From JAFAVN01 sp036378375 (GTDB lineage: Bacteria > Verrucomicrobiota > Verrucomicrobiia > Chthoniobacterales > JAFAMB01), in the NCBI GenBank assembly GCA_036378375.1, contig DASUWQ010000046.1, positions 1-17,788 of the forward strand: a stretch of 17,788 nucleotides of DNA, written 5' to 3'. The position numbers and the translations under genes were made by a program. This document shows positions 1-7,253 of the stretch, piece by piece (position 1 is the stretch's first letter; each line of letters opens with the position of its first letter). Under the pieces are notes generated by a model. The model made no database searches, had not been told where the DNA came from, and was given only the letters and a program-made list of their open reading frames with translations.

Positions 1-34
1 GCGAACGGCACCTTTAACCATTTTTGTTCCGACA

Positions 35-1603
35 ATGTTAGAAAAAGTGAAGCAATTGCTGGGGATGAATCCGAAGAAGGTCGGAAATCAACTCATTATC
101 AGTTGCGAAAAATTAGAACGCCGGGTCGCTCTGCTTGAGGATGGCACGCTGGAAGAATATAACATCGAGCGCGACACCGACCGCAACATCGTAGGCAGCA
201 TCTTCAAAGGGAAAGTGAAAAATATCGAGCATGGTCTCAAGGCTATGTTCGTCGATATCGGCTTCGAGAAGAATGCCTTCCTCCATTTTTGGGATGCGCT
301 GCCCGGCCTGGATAGCGGCGTAGAGGAGGTCAACCGGGCGAGCGAGCGCAAGCACCGAAAGAAAATCACAGCCAAAGATGTACCCGATATCTATCCAGTC
401 GGGTCAGATGTGATGGTTCAGGTCACTAAAGGCCCGATCAGCAATAAAGGGCCTAGAATTACGACCAATATCAGCTTAGCCGGCCGCTACTTGGTCTTGA
501 TGCCGCACAATGATCAGAGCGGTATCTCTCGAAAGATCGAGGATCCTAAAGAGCGAGAACGGCTGAGGCAGATCCTGCAGAAGCTGGATATTCCAGAGGG
601 CATGGGGGTGATCATCCGGACCATCGGAGAGGGACAGCGCGCCCGTTACTTTGTGCGCGACTTGAGCCTTCTTCTGGAGCAATGGCGCCAAATCGAGGCT
701 ACCTTCAAATCAAGGCCGGCGCCGGCGGTCCTCTTCCAGGAGCCAGACTTGATCGATCGTACCGTGCGGGATTTTCTCACCGACGAAATTGATGCGGTCT
801 ATTGCGATGACGAAATGGCCGTGCAGCGGATGCAAGATCTGGTAGGACAGATTTCCAGCCGTTCCAAGCGGCGGGTCGTTTATTACAACGATTCCAGCCC
901 AATCTTTGAGCGATTCGGGGTACAAAAACAAATCGACGACGCCTTCCATCGGCAAGTGTGGCTCAAATGCGGTGGTTACATCGTCATCGATGAGACCGAA
1001 GCGATGATCGCCATCGACGTTAATACCGGACGCAACAAAGGAACCAAAGACGTCGAACGTACCATCCTGCAAACCAATCTTGAGGCTGCGGACGAAATCT
1101 CCCGTCAATTGAGGCTCCGGAATATCGGCGGCCTAATTATCGGCGACTTCATCGATATGAAGAACCGGAAGGACCAGCAAATGGTCTACAACCGAATGAA
1201 GGACCGGTTGAAACGGGATAAAGCCAAGACCCACGTGCTACCCATCTCGCCCCTTGGCTTAATGGAGATGACCCGGCAACGAGCACAGGAAAGTCTGACC
1301 GGCTCGATGTTTATGGTTTGCCCCTATTGCAATGGTCGCGCCGTAGTAAAGAGCCCGATGACGATGAGTGTCGAGATTCAGCGTACCTTGCACGCAGTTC
1401 TCCGCAAAAAACCGGATATCCACGATATCCGGGTCATCGTTAATCCTGAAGTACTAAATCGCCTCAAAACGGAGGACGAAGAGCTTTTGGTCGAGATCGA
1501 GCGAAAGTATTCAGGCCGTCTAACATTCCGGACCGACCCAACGTTCCATCACGAGAAGTTCGTCTTGCTCGATGCGCAGACCAATCAAGAGCTAAAGCCA
1601 TAA
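35..1603 (+). CDS. rng: Rne/Rng family ribonuclease (RNase G/E-like)
   Basis: Endoribonuclease of the RNase E/G family, expected to cut single-stranded AU-rich RNA in rRNA maturation and mRNA decay in the cytoplasm. An S1-type RNA-binding region lies at about residues 50-140 (GKVKNIEHGLKAMFVDIG at its start). The DNase I-like catalytic part holds AIDVNTG with D328 and N330, and GDFID with D371. This reproduces the 43-residue spacing of E. coli RNase E D303/D346. The Zn-link CPYC is at C429 and C432, also in register with RNase E C404/C407. At 522 aa it is near RNase G length and lacks the long degradosome scaffold of RNase E. The reading frame stays open to the window edge, so a start further upstream is possible, but the ATG at 35 leaves a normal short lead. 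No clear ribosome binding site is seen. It is convergent with the LysR gene. Confidence 0.95.
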   Translation: MLEKVKQLLGMNPKKVGNQLIISCEKLERRVALLEDGTLEEYNIERDTDRNIVGSIFKGKVKNIEHGLKAMFVDIGFEKNAFLHFWDALPGLDSGVEEVNRASERKHRKKITAKDVPDIYPVGSDVMVQVTKGPISNKGPRITTNISLAGRYLVLMPHNDQSGISRKIEDPKERERLRQILQKLDIPEGMGVIIRTIGEGQRARYFVRDLSLLLEQWRQIEATFKSRPAPAVLFQEPDLIDRTVRDFLTDEIDAVYCDDEMAVQRMQDLVGQISSRSKRRVVYYNDSSPIFERFGVQKQIDDAFHRQVWLKCGGYIVIDETEAMIAIDVNTGRNKGTKDVERTILQTNLEAADEISRQLRLRNIGGLIIGDFIDMKNRKDQQMVYNRMKDRLKRDKAKTHVLPISPLGLMEMTRQRAQESLTGSMFMVCPYCNGRAVVKSPMTMSVEIQRTLHAVLRKKPDIHDIRVIVNPEVLNRLKTEDEELLVEIERKYSGRLTFRTDPTFHHEKFVLLDAQTNQELKP

Positions 1604-1632
1604 GTGCGGCCGCCCGATTCGACCCAAATTGG

Positions 1633-1654
1633 TGGGGCTGCTCTACCAGCCCCA
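1633..1654. terminator. Hairpin between convergent rng and lysR genes
   Basis: A perfect 8-bp stem, TGGGGCTG/CAGCCCCA, with a 6-nt loop (CTCTAC) sits in the 63-nt gap between two convergent stop codons. Position and GC-rich stem fit a bidirectional terminator. No U-tract follows on either strand, so intrinsic termination is not proven; it may instead act as a 3'-end stabiliser or with Rho. Confidence 0.6.
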
Positions 1655-1666
1655 GACTTGGTTGCA

Positions 1667-2581
1667 CTAGGTCGATGGGATTTTAGTCTTGGCCGCCAAA
1701 CGGCAGAGCCCCAGAAACGTCTGTTCAGCCTGGCTCAATTCGCGCCCAGCCTGATGTACGACCGACCAACTGCGCCGGATGAGAACCTTTGGCAATGGTC
1801 TGGCCACGAGTGACCCCTCCTGCAATTCGCGGGCGGCAACCCATGGCGCCATAATGGCAACTCCTAATCCTAACTGGGCCAGTTGCTTCATGATTTCGAA
1901 GCTGGGAATCTCAACGTACGAGCTCAGTTTCACCCCCATTTTCAAAAGGAAGTCCTCAATCTGCCGAAAGGTTACCGTGTTGCGCCCGTAAAGCAGGAAA
2001 TGCTCCGCTGAGATATCGCGGGCGGTAATCCGCTGTCTCTCAACCCAGGAATGACGTGGCGATACGACGAATTGAAGCCGATCCTGAAAAAGTTCATGCG
2101 CTTTCAGTGACTTGGGTAAACGGTCTTCAACCAGGATCGCCAAATCTGTATTACCTTCTTCCACGGCCTTCAGGGCTAGCGGAGCATCTTCCAGCCGAAC
2201 GATGACCGAGACGTCGGGATAGGATTCTCGAAATTCCCTCAGCACCGGCGCGAGGATGAAATAGGCCACGGAGCCGGCAAAAGTAACATTTAAGCTGCGC
2301 CGCCCCTCCTGAAACCGTTTTCCGACGGATTCGATAGTGCGGTCGTATAGATCCAAGAGGCGCTGGACATGTCCTAGAAAGAAGCGGCCTTCGGGTGTCA
2401 GATGTATCGATTTTCCCTTTTTATAAAAAAGAGAACACCCGAGCTGGCTCTCAAGTCGCTTGATCCCATGGCTGACAGCCGATTGGGTAACATCGATTAG
2501 CATTGCCGACCGAGTAAAACTGCCGACTCGAGCCACCACAGAAAACATGCGGAGGAGCTTTAAATCGATGTTTTCCAGCAT
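1667..2581 (-). CDS. LysR family transcriptional regulator
   Basis: LysR-type regulator of 304 aa, the usual family length. The N-terminal winged helix-turn-helix covers about residues 5-65, with the recognition region TQSAVSHGIKRLE at 32-44, followed by the typical LTPEG turn at 61-65. The rest (about 90-300) is the periplasmic-binding-protein-like effector domain. It is transcribed divergently from the nitrate genes, with 96 bp between start codons, so the natural inference is that it controls them, as NtcB and similar LysR proteins do in other nitrate clusters. The effector is unknown; nitrate, nitrite or a nitrogen-status metabolite are possible. A dyad of LysR-box form (2584-2598) lies directly against its own start, consistent with autorepression. 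The ATG at 2581 starts the usual family N-terminus; no strong ribosome binding site is seen. Confidence 0.93.
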   Translation of the reverse strand: MLENIDLKLLRMFSVVARVGSFTRSAMLIDVTQSAVSHGIKRLESQLGCSLFYKKGKSIHLTPEGRFFLGHVQRLLDLYDRTIESVGKRFQEGRRSLNVTFAGSVAYFILAPVLREFRESYPDVSVIVRLEDAPLALKAVEEGNTDLAILVEDRLPKSLKAHELFQDRLQFVVSPRHSWVERQRITARDISAEHFLLYGRNTVTFRQIEDFLLKMGVKLSSYVEIPSFEIMKQLAQLGLGVAIMAPWVAARELQEGSLVARPLPKVLIRRSWSVVHQAGRELSQAEQTFLGLCRLAAKTKIPST

Positions 2582-2583
2582 GT

Positions 2584-2598
2584 ATGAAGGCTATTCAT
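2584..2598. promoter_or_regulatory. Candidate LysR-box (T-N11-A dyad) in the lysR/nitrate divergent promoter
   Basis: ATGAA-GGCTA-TTCAT is a perfect 5-bp dyad that fits the T-N11-A rule of LysR-type binding sites (T2585, A2597). It lies between the divergent LysR and NasS-like genes, 2 bp upstream of the LysR ATG. A second, weaker dyad with CATG arms lies at 2618-2630. The assignment is by position and form only. Confidence 0.5.
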
Positions 2599-2677
2599 CA
2601 TTTGCATCTAAAACAATCATGGAATTCATGTCACCAAAGGCAATACTTGGCATCTTCGCTGCTTATCCTAGGGCCGA

Positions 2678-3721
2678 ATGTCGGTTGTCATACAGGGTAA
2701 GCTCGGGAAACAATCAGGCCGTGAACGCGCGTCTGGCCGCCGTCCAGCTACGGTTCGGATAGGATATGTTCCTCTGATGGACGCAGCGCCGCTGATTGCG
2801 GCGGACGCTCTTGGCTACTTCGAGCGTGCGGGCCTCCGCGTTAATTTAGAAGAGGAGCTCGGGTGGGGATCTATTCGGGATAAGATCGTTTACGGTGAGT
2901 TGGATGCTGCCCATGCTCCAGGCGGGCTGCTCTTTTCGATTCTGCTTGGAGTCCACGCTCCTGCCCGGTCCGTAGAGACAGATTTGGTGATTAGCCTGCA
3001 GGGGAATGCCATCACCCTTTCCCGGCGTCTCTGGCAGAAAGGAGTTACGGATGGTGATTCCTTTCGGATGATGATCCGGAGTGAATGGCCCCGGAAACCG
3101 AGATTTGCGGTCGTTTCTCAATACTCGAGTCACCTGTTCTTGCTGCATCAATGGCTGCGAAAAACAGGTGTTAACCCCGAGACGGAGGTGTCCATCGTGA
3201 TTCTGCCCCCTCCCTTAGTAGTGGAACACATGCGGCAAGGCCACATCGATGGGTTCTGCGCGGGCGAGCCATGGAACTCCGTAGCAGCGCTGGGCAGTGA
3301 CGGTTGGATTGTGGCAACGAGTTCGTTATTAGCCTCTAACCATCCCGAAAAAATTCTTATCTGTACTCAGGAAATGGCCGGCCATTTCCCGGAAGAGTAC
3401 GCGGCTCTGCGAAAAGCAATTCTTGCCGGATGCCAATACTGCGAATCGGCCACGAATCGCTCGGAACTGATCGATTTGTTGCAAGAACGGCTCTTCGTAT
3501 CTGTCTCGAAAGAGACATTGGGCAATTGTCTTTCGAACCTGCCTCGGACCGGTGTCCTACCTCACTCAGCCCAAGGGCCCTTGATAAGATTCCATGCCGG
3601 TGACGGGAATCGGGCCTCACGGGAACGGGCTGTCTGGGTTCTCAATAGTTTGATACAAACCAAAGCGTTGCCGCTGGATTCTTCACAACGCAGACACTGT
3701 CTCGAGGCATTCAAGGACTAA
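2678..3721 (+). CDS. NrtA/CmpA-family nitrate-binding protein without signal peptide (NasS-like sensor)
   Basis: Type 2 periplasmic-binding fold protein of the NrtA/CmpA/NasS family. Family blocks visible are GYVPLMDAAPLI at 29-40, GWGSIRDKIVYGELDAAHA at 62-80, GNAITLS at 109-115 and GFCAGEPWN at 192-200. The N-terminus (residues 1-26) is polar and basic, with no hydrophobic signal sequence or lipobox, and there are no ABC permease or ATPase genes nearby. That favours a cytoplasmic nitrate/nitrite sensor like NasS over a transport receptor. NasS normally works with the ANTAR antiterminator NasT, which is not in the window. It is the first gene of the nitrate run, 28 nt before the transporter. 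The ATG at 2678 is the only ATG before the conserved domain; AGGG lies only 4 nt upstream, a weak site. Alternative: an ABC-transporter receptor that has lost its export signal. Confidence 0.82.
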   Translation: MSVVIQGKLGKQSGRERASGRRPATVRIGYVPLMDAAPLIAADALGYFERAGLRVNLEEELGWGSIRDKIVYGELDAAHAPGGLLFSILLGVHAPARSVETDLVISLQGNAITLSRRLWQKGVTDGDSFRMMIRSEWPRKPRFAVVSQYSSHLFLLHQWLRKTGVNPETEVSIVILPPPLVVEHMRQGHIDGFCAGEPWNSVAALGSDGWIVATSSLLASNHPEKILICTQEMAGHFPEEYAALRKAILAGCQYCESATNRSELIDLLQERLFVSVSKETLGNCLSNLPRTGVLPHSAQGPLIRFHAGDGNRASRERAVWVLNSLIQTKALPLDSSQRRHCLEAFKD

Positions 3722-3749
3722 GGCATCATTTTCAATCACTGCACGCTTA

Positions 3750-4958
3750 ATGAAACTCTCTGACTTAAGAACATCTGGCCATTTACCCACTCTCGTTTCG
3801 GCTTTCCTCTATTTTGACGTCAGTTTCATGGCCTGGACGCTCCTCGGGCCTTTAGGTGCGCAGATCGGCGCCACTCTGCACATGACGCCGGTGGAGAAAT
3901 TCAACATGGTGGCGGTACCGACCCTGGCTGGCGCTTTTCTGCGAATCGTCCTGGGATTCGCCGTGGATCGAATCGGGGCCAAGCGGACGGGGATCCTCGC
4001 GCAACTCGTCGTGATGTCGGGTTTGTTAACTGCTTGGTCTTTTGGGCTGCCTTCCTACGCCTTTACTTTACTGCTCGGGCTAATTCTCGGATTCGCCGGC
4101 GCAAGTTTCGCAGTGGCGCTTCCCCAAGCTGGCCGTTGGTATCCTCCCAACATGCAGGGCCTCGTAATGGGATTAGCAGGGGCCGGCAACATTGGAGTCG
4201 TGTTGGATAACCTCTTGGCTCCGCGGCTAGCCGCCGTCTACGGTTGGCGCAACGTCTTTGGGCTCGTTCTGCTTCCAGCTCTGATAATTTTTGTCGTTTA
4301 TGTACTGTGCGCGCGTGACGCACCCACGCAGGTAAGACCAAAGAAGCTGATCGATTTCTTTGAACTGTTTAAACAACGGGATGCTCATTGGTTTTGTTTT
4401 TACTACACAGTCAGCTTTGGCGGGTTCGTCGGATTGGGGACGTCCTACGTCTTATATTTTACGTCGCAATTCGGTTTGGGTCCCGTTGAAGCCGGTGATC
4501 TAGCCGCCATTTGTACTGCTATGGGAGCCATGTTGCGGCCGGTTGGTGGTGCCGTGGCCGATCGGTTGGGTGGAATCCGCTCACTGAGTTTCTTTTATTC
4601 GTTAGCCGGTCTGGCGTTAGTCGGTGCTGCATTTTTCACCGCCTCGCTGGCAGTTAATTTCTTCTGCCTGGCAGTGGCGTCAGCCATGTTCGGCATGGCC
4701 AACGGATCGGTCTTTCAATTGTTACCTCAACGGTTCGGCCGGGAAATCGGCATCATGACCGGACTGGTGGGTTGCGGCGGCGGCATCGGCGGTTTTTTGC
4801 TTGCGCTGATGCTGGGTAACTCTAAACAGCTGACCGGTAACTTTACCGCCGGCCTCCTGATTTTCGCCTGTCTTTGTGCAACAGCGGTAGGCGGTTTGTT
4901 CATCGTCAAAGCGCGTTGGCGTACTACCTGGGGCGCGTTAAGCGGGGCCTGTATCTAA
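3750..4958 (+). CDS. narK: NarK/NasA-type nitrate/nitrite MFS transporter
   Basis: Major facilitator of the nitrate/nitrite porter family, 402 aa, with about 12 hydrophobic segments; an inner-membrane carrier for nitrate uptake or nitrate/nitrite exchange. Both nitrate-signature regions are present: glycine-rich GFAGASFAVALPQ at 114-126 with GLAGAGNIG at 141-149, and AMFGMANGSVFQLLPQ at 312-327 with GLVGCGGGIGG at 338-348. The two substrate-binding arginines of NarK proteins correspond to R65 (AFLRIVLG) and R263 (AMLRPVGG). The MFS loop motif DRIGAKR is at 73-79. It sits between the NasS-like gene (28 nt) and the globin (44 nt), so it is probably co-transcribed. No ribosome binding site is evident. 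Direction and selectivity (nitrate import, nitrite export or both) cannot be decided from sequence. Confidence 0.92.
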   Translation: MKLSDLRTSGHLPTLVSAFLYFDVSFMAWTLLGPLGAQIGATLHMTPVEKFNMVAVPTLAGAFLRIVLGFAVDRIGAKRTGILAQLVVMSGLLTAWSFGLPSYAFTLLLGLILGFAGASFAVALPQAGRWYPPNMQGLVMGLAGAGNIGVVLDNLLAPRLAAVYGWRNVFGLVLLPALIIFVVYVLCARDAPTQVRPKKLIDFFELFKQRDAHWFCFYYTVSFGGFVGLGTSYVLYFTSQFGLGPVEAGDLAAICTAMGAMLRPVGGAVADRLGGIRSLSFFYSLAGLALVGAAFFTASLAVNFFCLAVASAMFGMANGSVFQLLPQRFGREIGIMTGLVGCGGGIGGFLLALMLGNSKQLTGNFTAGLLIFACLCATAVGGLFIVKARWRTTWGALSGACI

Positions 4959-5002
4959 CAAGAAACTGTGATGTTCGACAACCAACCAAGCCAATAAAAC
5001 CA

Positions 5003-5422
5003 ATGACAGAAGACAATAAACAACTCGTTCGGGATTCCTGGGCCAAAGTAATCCCGATTTCGGATAAAGCAGCTGAGCTTTTTTATAACCGGCTATTTGA
5101 GCTGGATCCGTCGCTGAGACCGCTGTTCACCTCGGATATGACGGAGCAAGGCAGAAAGCTGATGGGAATGATCACCGTGGCCGTCAACGGTCTCGATCGT
5201 CTAGATGAGATTATTCCGGCGGTGCGTGCACTTGGGAAGAGACACTCGGGGTACGGCGTGACCGATGACCACTATGACACGGTTGCTACCGCACTTTTGT
5301 GGACCTTGGAGCGCGGGCTTGGGGATGCATTCACGGAGGATACTCGTAACGCTTGGATCAAAACTTACACCCTGTTGTCAACGACTATGAAAGAGGCGGC
5401 GGCTCAACCCGCAGCCGCCTGA
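5003..5422 (+). CDS. Single-domain globin (Hell's Gate globin I-like)
   Basis: Heme-binding three-over-three globin of 139 aa with no attached reductase domain. Visible residues are the proximal histidine H81 (GKRHSGYGV), CD1 phenylalanine F42 (RPLF), a B10 tyrosine Y28 and an E7-position glutamine Q49 (TEQGRKLM). The Tyr-B10/Gln-E7 pair and the GRKLM and YGV.D.HY patterns recall Methylacidiphilum Hell's Gate globin I; this is from memory, not an alignment run. Its place inside a nitrate-reduction operon suggests NO detoxification or nitrite/NO chemistry at the heme, or O2 protection of the reductase; it would need an external reductase. The reading frame is open upstream to 4874, but that part overlaps the transporter and lacks globin sequence, so the ATG at 5003 is chosen. 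Confidence 0.93.
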   Translation: MTEDNKQLVRDSWAKVIPISDKAAELFYNRLFELDPSLRPLFTSDMTEQGRKLMGMITVAVNGLDRLDEIIPAVRALGKRHSGYGVTDDHYDTVATALLWTLERGLGDAFTEDTRNAWIKTYTLLSTTMKEAAAQPAAA

Positions 5423-5442
5423 TGATTGCTCGCGCTCATATG

Positions 5443-5593
5443 TCGTACTCGTCCTCGTTCTCGTCCTCGAGAGGTGTGTGAGGCCCAGCGGTTTGAAGTG
5501 ACGGAAAGCGAACTTTTCGAAGACCGGTAGGTCGAAAAACCAGTTCAACATCAAAACCTTCGAGGACGAGAACGACGACGAGGACGAATACGA
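5443..5593. repeat. Long imperfect inverted repeat with TCGTCCTCG arms (hairpin element)
   Basis: The left arm at 5443-5474 (TCGTACTCGTCCTCG, then TTCTCGTCCTCGA) pairs with the right arm at 5557-5593. The only large difference is a 6-nt expansion (TCGTCG) in the right arm, plus a mismatch. The roughly 80-nt centre has its own 7-bp stem, TTTTCGA (5514-5520)/TCGAAAA (5532-5538). The arms are built from GAGGACGAG-like units and give meaningless acidic peptides if translated. It occupies most of the 232-nt gap between the globin and the DmsBC gene. It looks like a dispersed non-coding palindromic repeat, and in RNA it could act as a partial terminator or stabiliser inside the operon. Confidence 0.75.
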
Positions 5594-5654
5594 TTAACGC
5601 CTTACGGAGTTCAGAATTCCGAAACAACCGCTGACGGACCAGAAAAAGAGGGAA

Positions 5655-7253
5655 ATGATTGGGGAAACTCGATTTGATCTGATCGATCGGCTCATCGCGG
5701 AGCAGCAATACCTTTCCGCGGTCGAGCGATTCGCCCAGAAGCACGAACAAACTAACTTACCGCTTCAGGCGAAATATTATCGCGACCTCATTCCGTTAAC
5801 TAAGCCGGGCAAAGGCCAGCAGTATTCTTTCGAGGTGGACCTGGACCGTTGCACGGGCTGCAAAGCCTGTGTGAGCGCTTGCCACTCGCTGAACGGCCTG
5901 GAGGAGAACGAGACTTGGCGGGACGTTGGCCTAATTGTTGGCGAGCGGGAGGGGCAAGCCTACCAGCAGAATGTGACCACGGCTTGTCACCACTGTTTGG
6001 ATCCCGGTTGCCTGGAAGGCTGCCCGGTAATGGCCTATCAAAAGGAGAGCGAGACCGGTATCGTCCGGCATCTCGATGACCAATGTATCGGCTGCCAATA
6101 TTGCACGATGAAATGTCCTTACGACGTGCCGAAATATTCGGAACGTCTAGGCATCGTGCGCAAATGCGATCTATGTCACGACCGGCTGGTGGCCGGGGAA
6201 GCTCCGGCCTGTGTACAGGCGTGCCCGCATGAAGCCATTCGGATCCGCATTGTCGATCAGGAAGAAATCTCGCGGCAGGCTACCGCCAATGGCCGGATGT
6301 TACCCGGAGCTTTTGATTCGAATTACACGAAACCAGCTACTCGGTTCGTCTCGAAAAAAGCGATTCCGCCTAACGCCGAAGCGGCGAATGCCCACACGCT
6401 AACGCTGCAGCCTGCTCACTGGCCATTGCTGGTAATGCTGGTGTTAACCCAGACGGCAGTCGGGATCTATACAGCACTCACCGGGATGGAGCTGCTCAAT
6501 CTCGAACTCGTTTCCCGAATCAAGCTGCCAGTAGCCGCTTTCGGCTTCGGTTTCCTGAATCTAGGCTTGGCGGCTGCGGTGCTTCATCTTGGCCGGCCAC
6601 TAGGCGCTTGGCGGTTTTTTCTTGGACTAAGAACCTCCTGGATGAGCCGAGAGATCCTTGCCTTTGGACTCTGTGCAGGGCTGTCCTTCCTGGCAACGAT
6701 GGTTGCCTGGTTAGTCCCGGCTTTCCCTGGCGCGACGCCATTGATGGTTGCAGCGTCCATAACCGGATTGGTCGCGATTTTTACCTCCGTCATGATTTAT
6801 GTGGATACCCGGCGACAGTTTTGGAATCCGCAACTGGTGTTGGGAAAGTTTTATGGCACGATGCTGTTACTAGGTACCGCCGGGACGGCGACATTCACAG
6901 CCTGGTTCGGTGCCAATTCGTCGGCTCGGACCATGGGCACCGCGGCTTTGGTAATACAAACGGCTCTCTTTTTCTGGGAGATGTCGGGCTATCATCGCGA
7001 CCTTCGAAATCGTAACCGTCCTAATTACCAATCCGCGATGACTGTCGCCCGGCTTTTGCCTTGGTTTGTGCCGGTACGCGCCGGCCTGTTCCTGCTGGTA
7101 ACCCTGCTACTGTTGGCGAGTTGCTTTGATTACCTGGGCCAATCCGCCGCATGGAACAGCGTGGCTTTCGTTGCGTTGCTCGCCTCACAGTTCATTGAAC
7201 GATTTGTCTTTTTTACAGCGGTAATCCCGTTGCGCATGCCCGGAGGAATTTGA
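5655..7253 (+). CDS. DmsB-DmsC fusion: four-cluster ferredoxin subunit plus membrane anchor
   Basis: Electron-transfer subunit for the molybdoenzyme encoded next, 532 aa. Residues 57-200 are a DmsB/NrfC-type domain with all 16 cluster cysteines: C66/69/72/76, C111/114/119/123, C144/147/150/154 and C171/174/186/190, enough for four [4Fe-4S] clusters. Residues from about 255 to the end are a DmsC-type quinol-oxidising anchor with about eight hydrophobic helices. A polar lead of about 55 residues precedes the first cysteine and a linker (about 205-250) joins the halves. In the DMSO reductase family DmsB and DmsC are usually separate proteins. The likely role is to pass electrons from quinol to the nitrate reductase at the inner membrane. 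GAGGG just before the ATG is a close but plausible ribosome binding site. Its stop overlaps the next start (TGATG), so translation is probably coupled. Confidence 0.92.
   Translation: MIGETRFDLIDRLIAEQQYLSAVERFAQKHEQTNLPLQAKYYRDLIPLTKPGKGQQYSFEVDLDRCTGCKACVSACHSLNGLEENETWRDVGLIVGEREGQAYQQNVTTACHHCLDPGCLEGCPVMAYQKESETGIVRHLDDQCIGCQYCTMKCPYDVPKYSERLGIVRKCDLCHDRLVAGEAPACVQACPHEAIRIRIVDQEEISRQATANGRMLPGAFDSNYTKPATRFVSKKAIPPNAEAANAHTLTLQPAHWPLLVMLVLTQTAVGIYTALTGMELLNLELVSRIKLPVAAFGFGFLNLGLAAAVLHLGRPLGAWRFFLGLRTSWMSREILAFGLCAGLSFLATMVAWLVPAFPGATPLMVAASITGLVAIFTSVMIYVDTRRQFWNPQLVLGKFYGTMLLLGTAGTATFTAWFGANSSARTMGTAALVIQTALFFWEMSGYHRDLRNRNRPNYQSAMTVARLLPWFVPVRAGLFLLVTLLLLASCFDYLGQSAAWNSVAFVALLASQFIERFVFFTAVIPLRMPGGI

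Noticed and set aside
2460..2762. Plus-strand ORF of 100 aa spanning the lysR/nitrate divergent region
   Set aside because: It is a shadow of the LysR and NasS-like genes through the intergenic region, without a ribosome binding site.
4874..5002. N-terminal extension of the globin frame
   Set aside because: It overlaps the end of the transporter gene and has no globin sequence; the ATG at 5003 begins a standard globin.
5436..5750. Minus-strand ORF of 104 aa with acidic and Val/Leu repeats
   Set aside because: It is the translation of the hairpin repeat arms and overlaps the start of the DmsBC gene.
7250..7252. TTG start for the nitrate reductase
   Set aside because: The next codon is an ATG with a better-spaced GGAGG; the stop-start overlap TGATG supports 7253.
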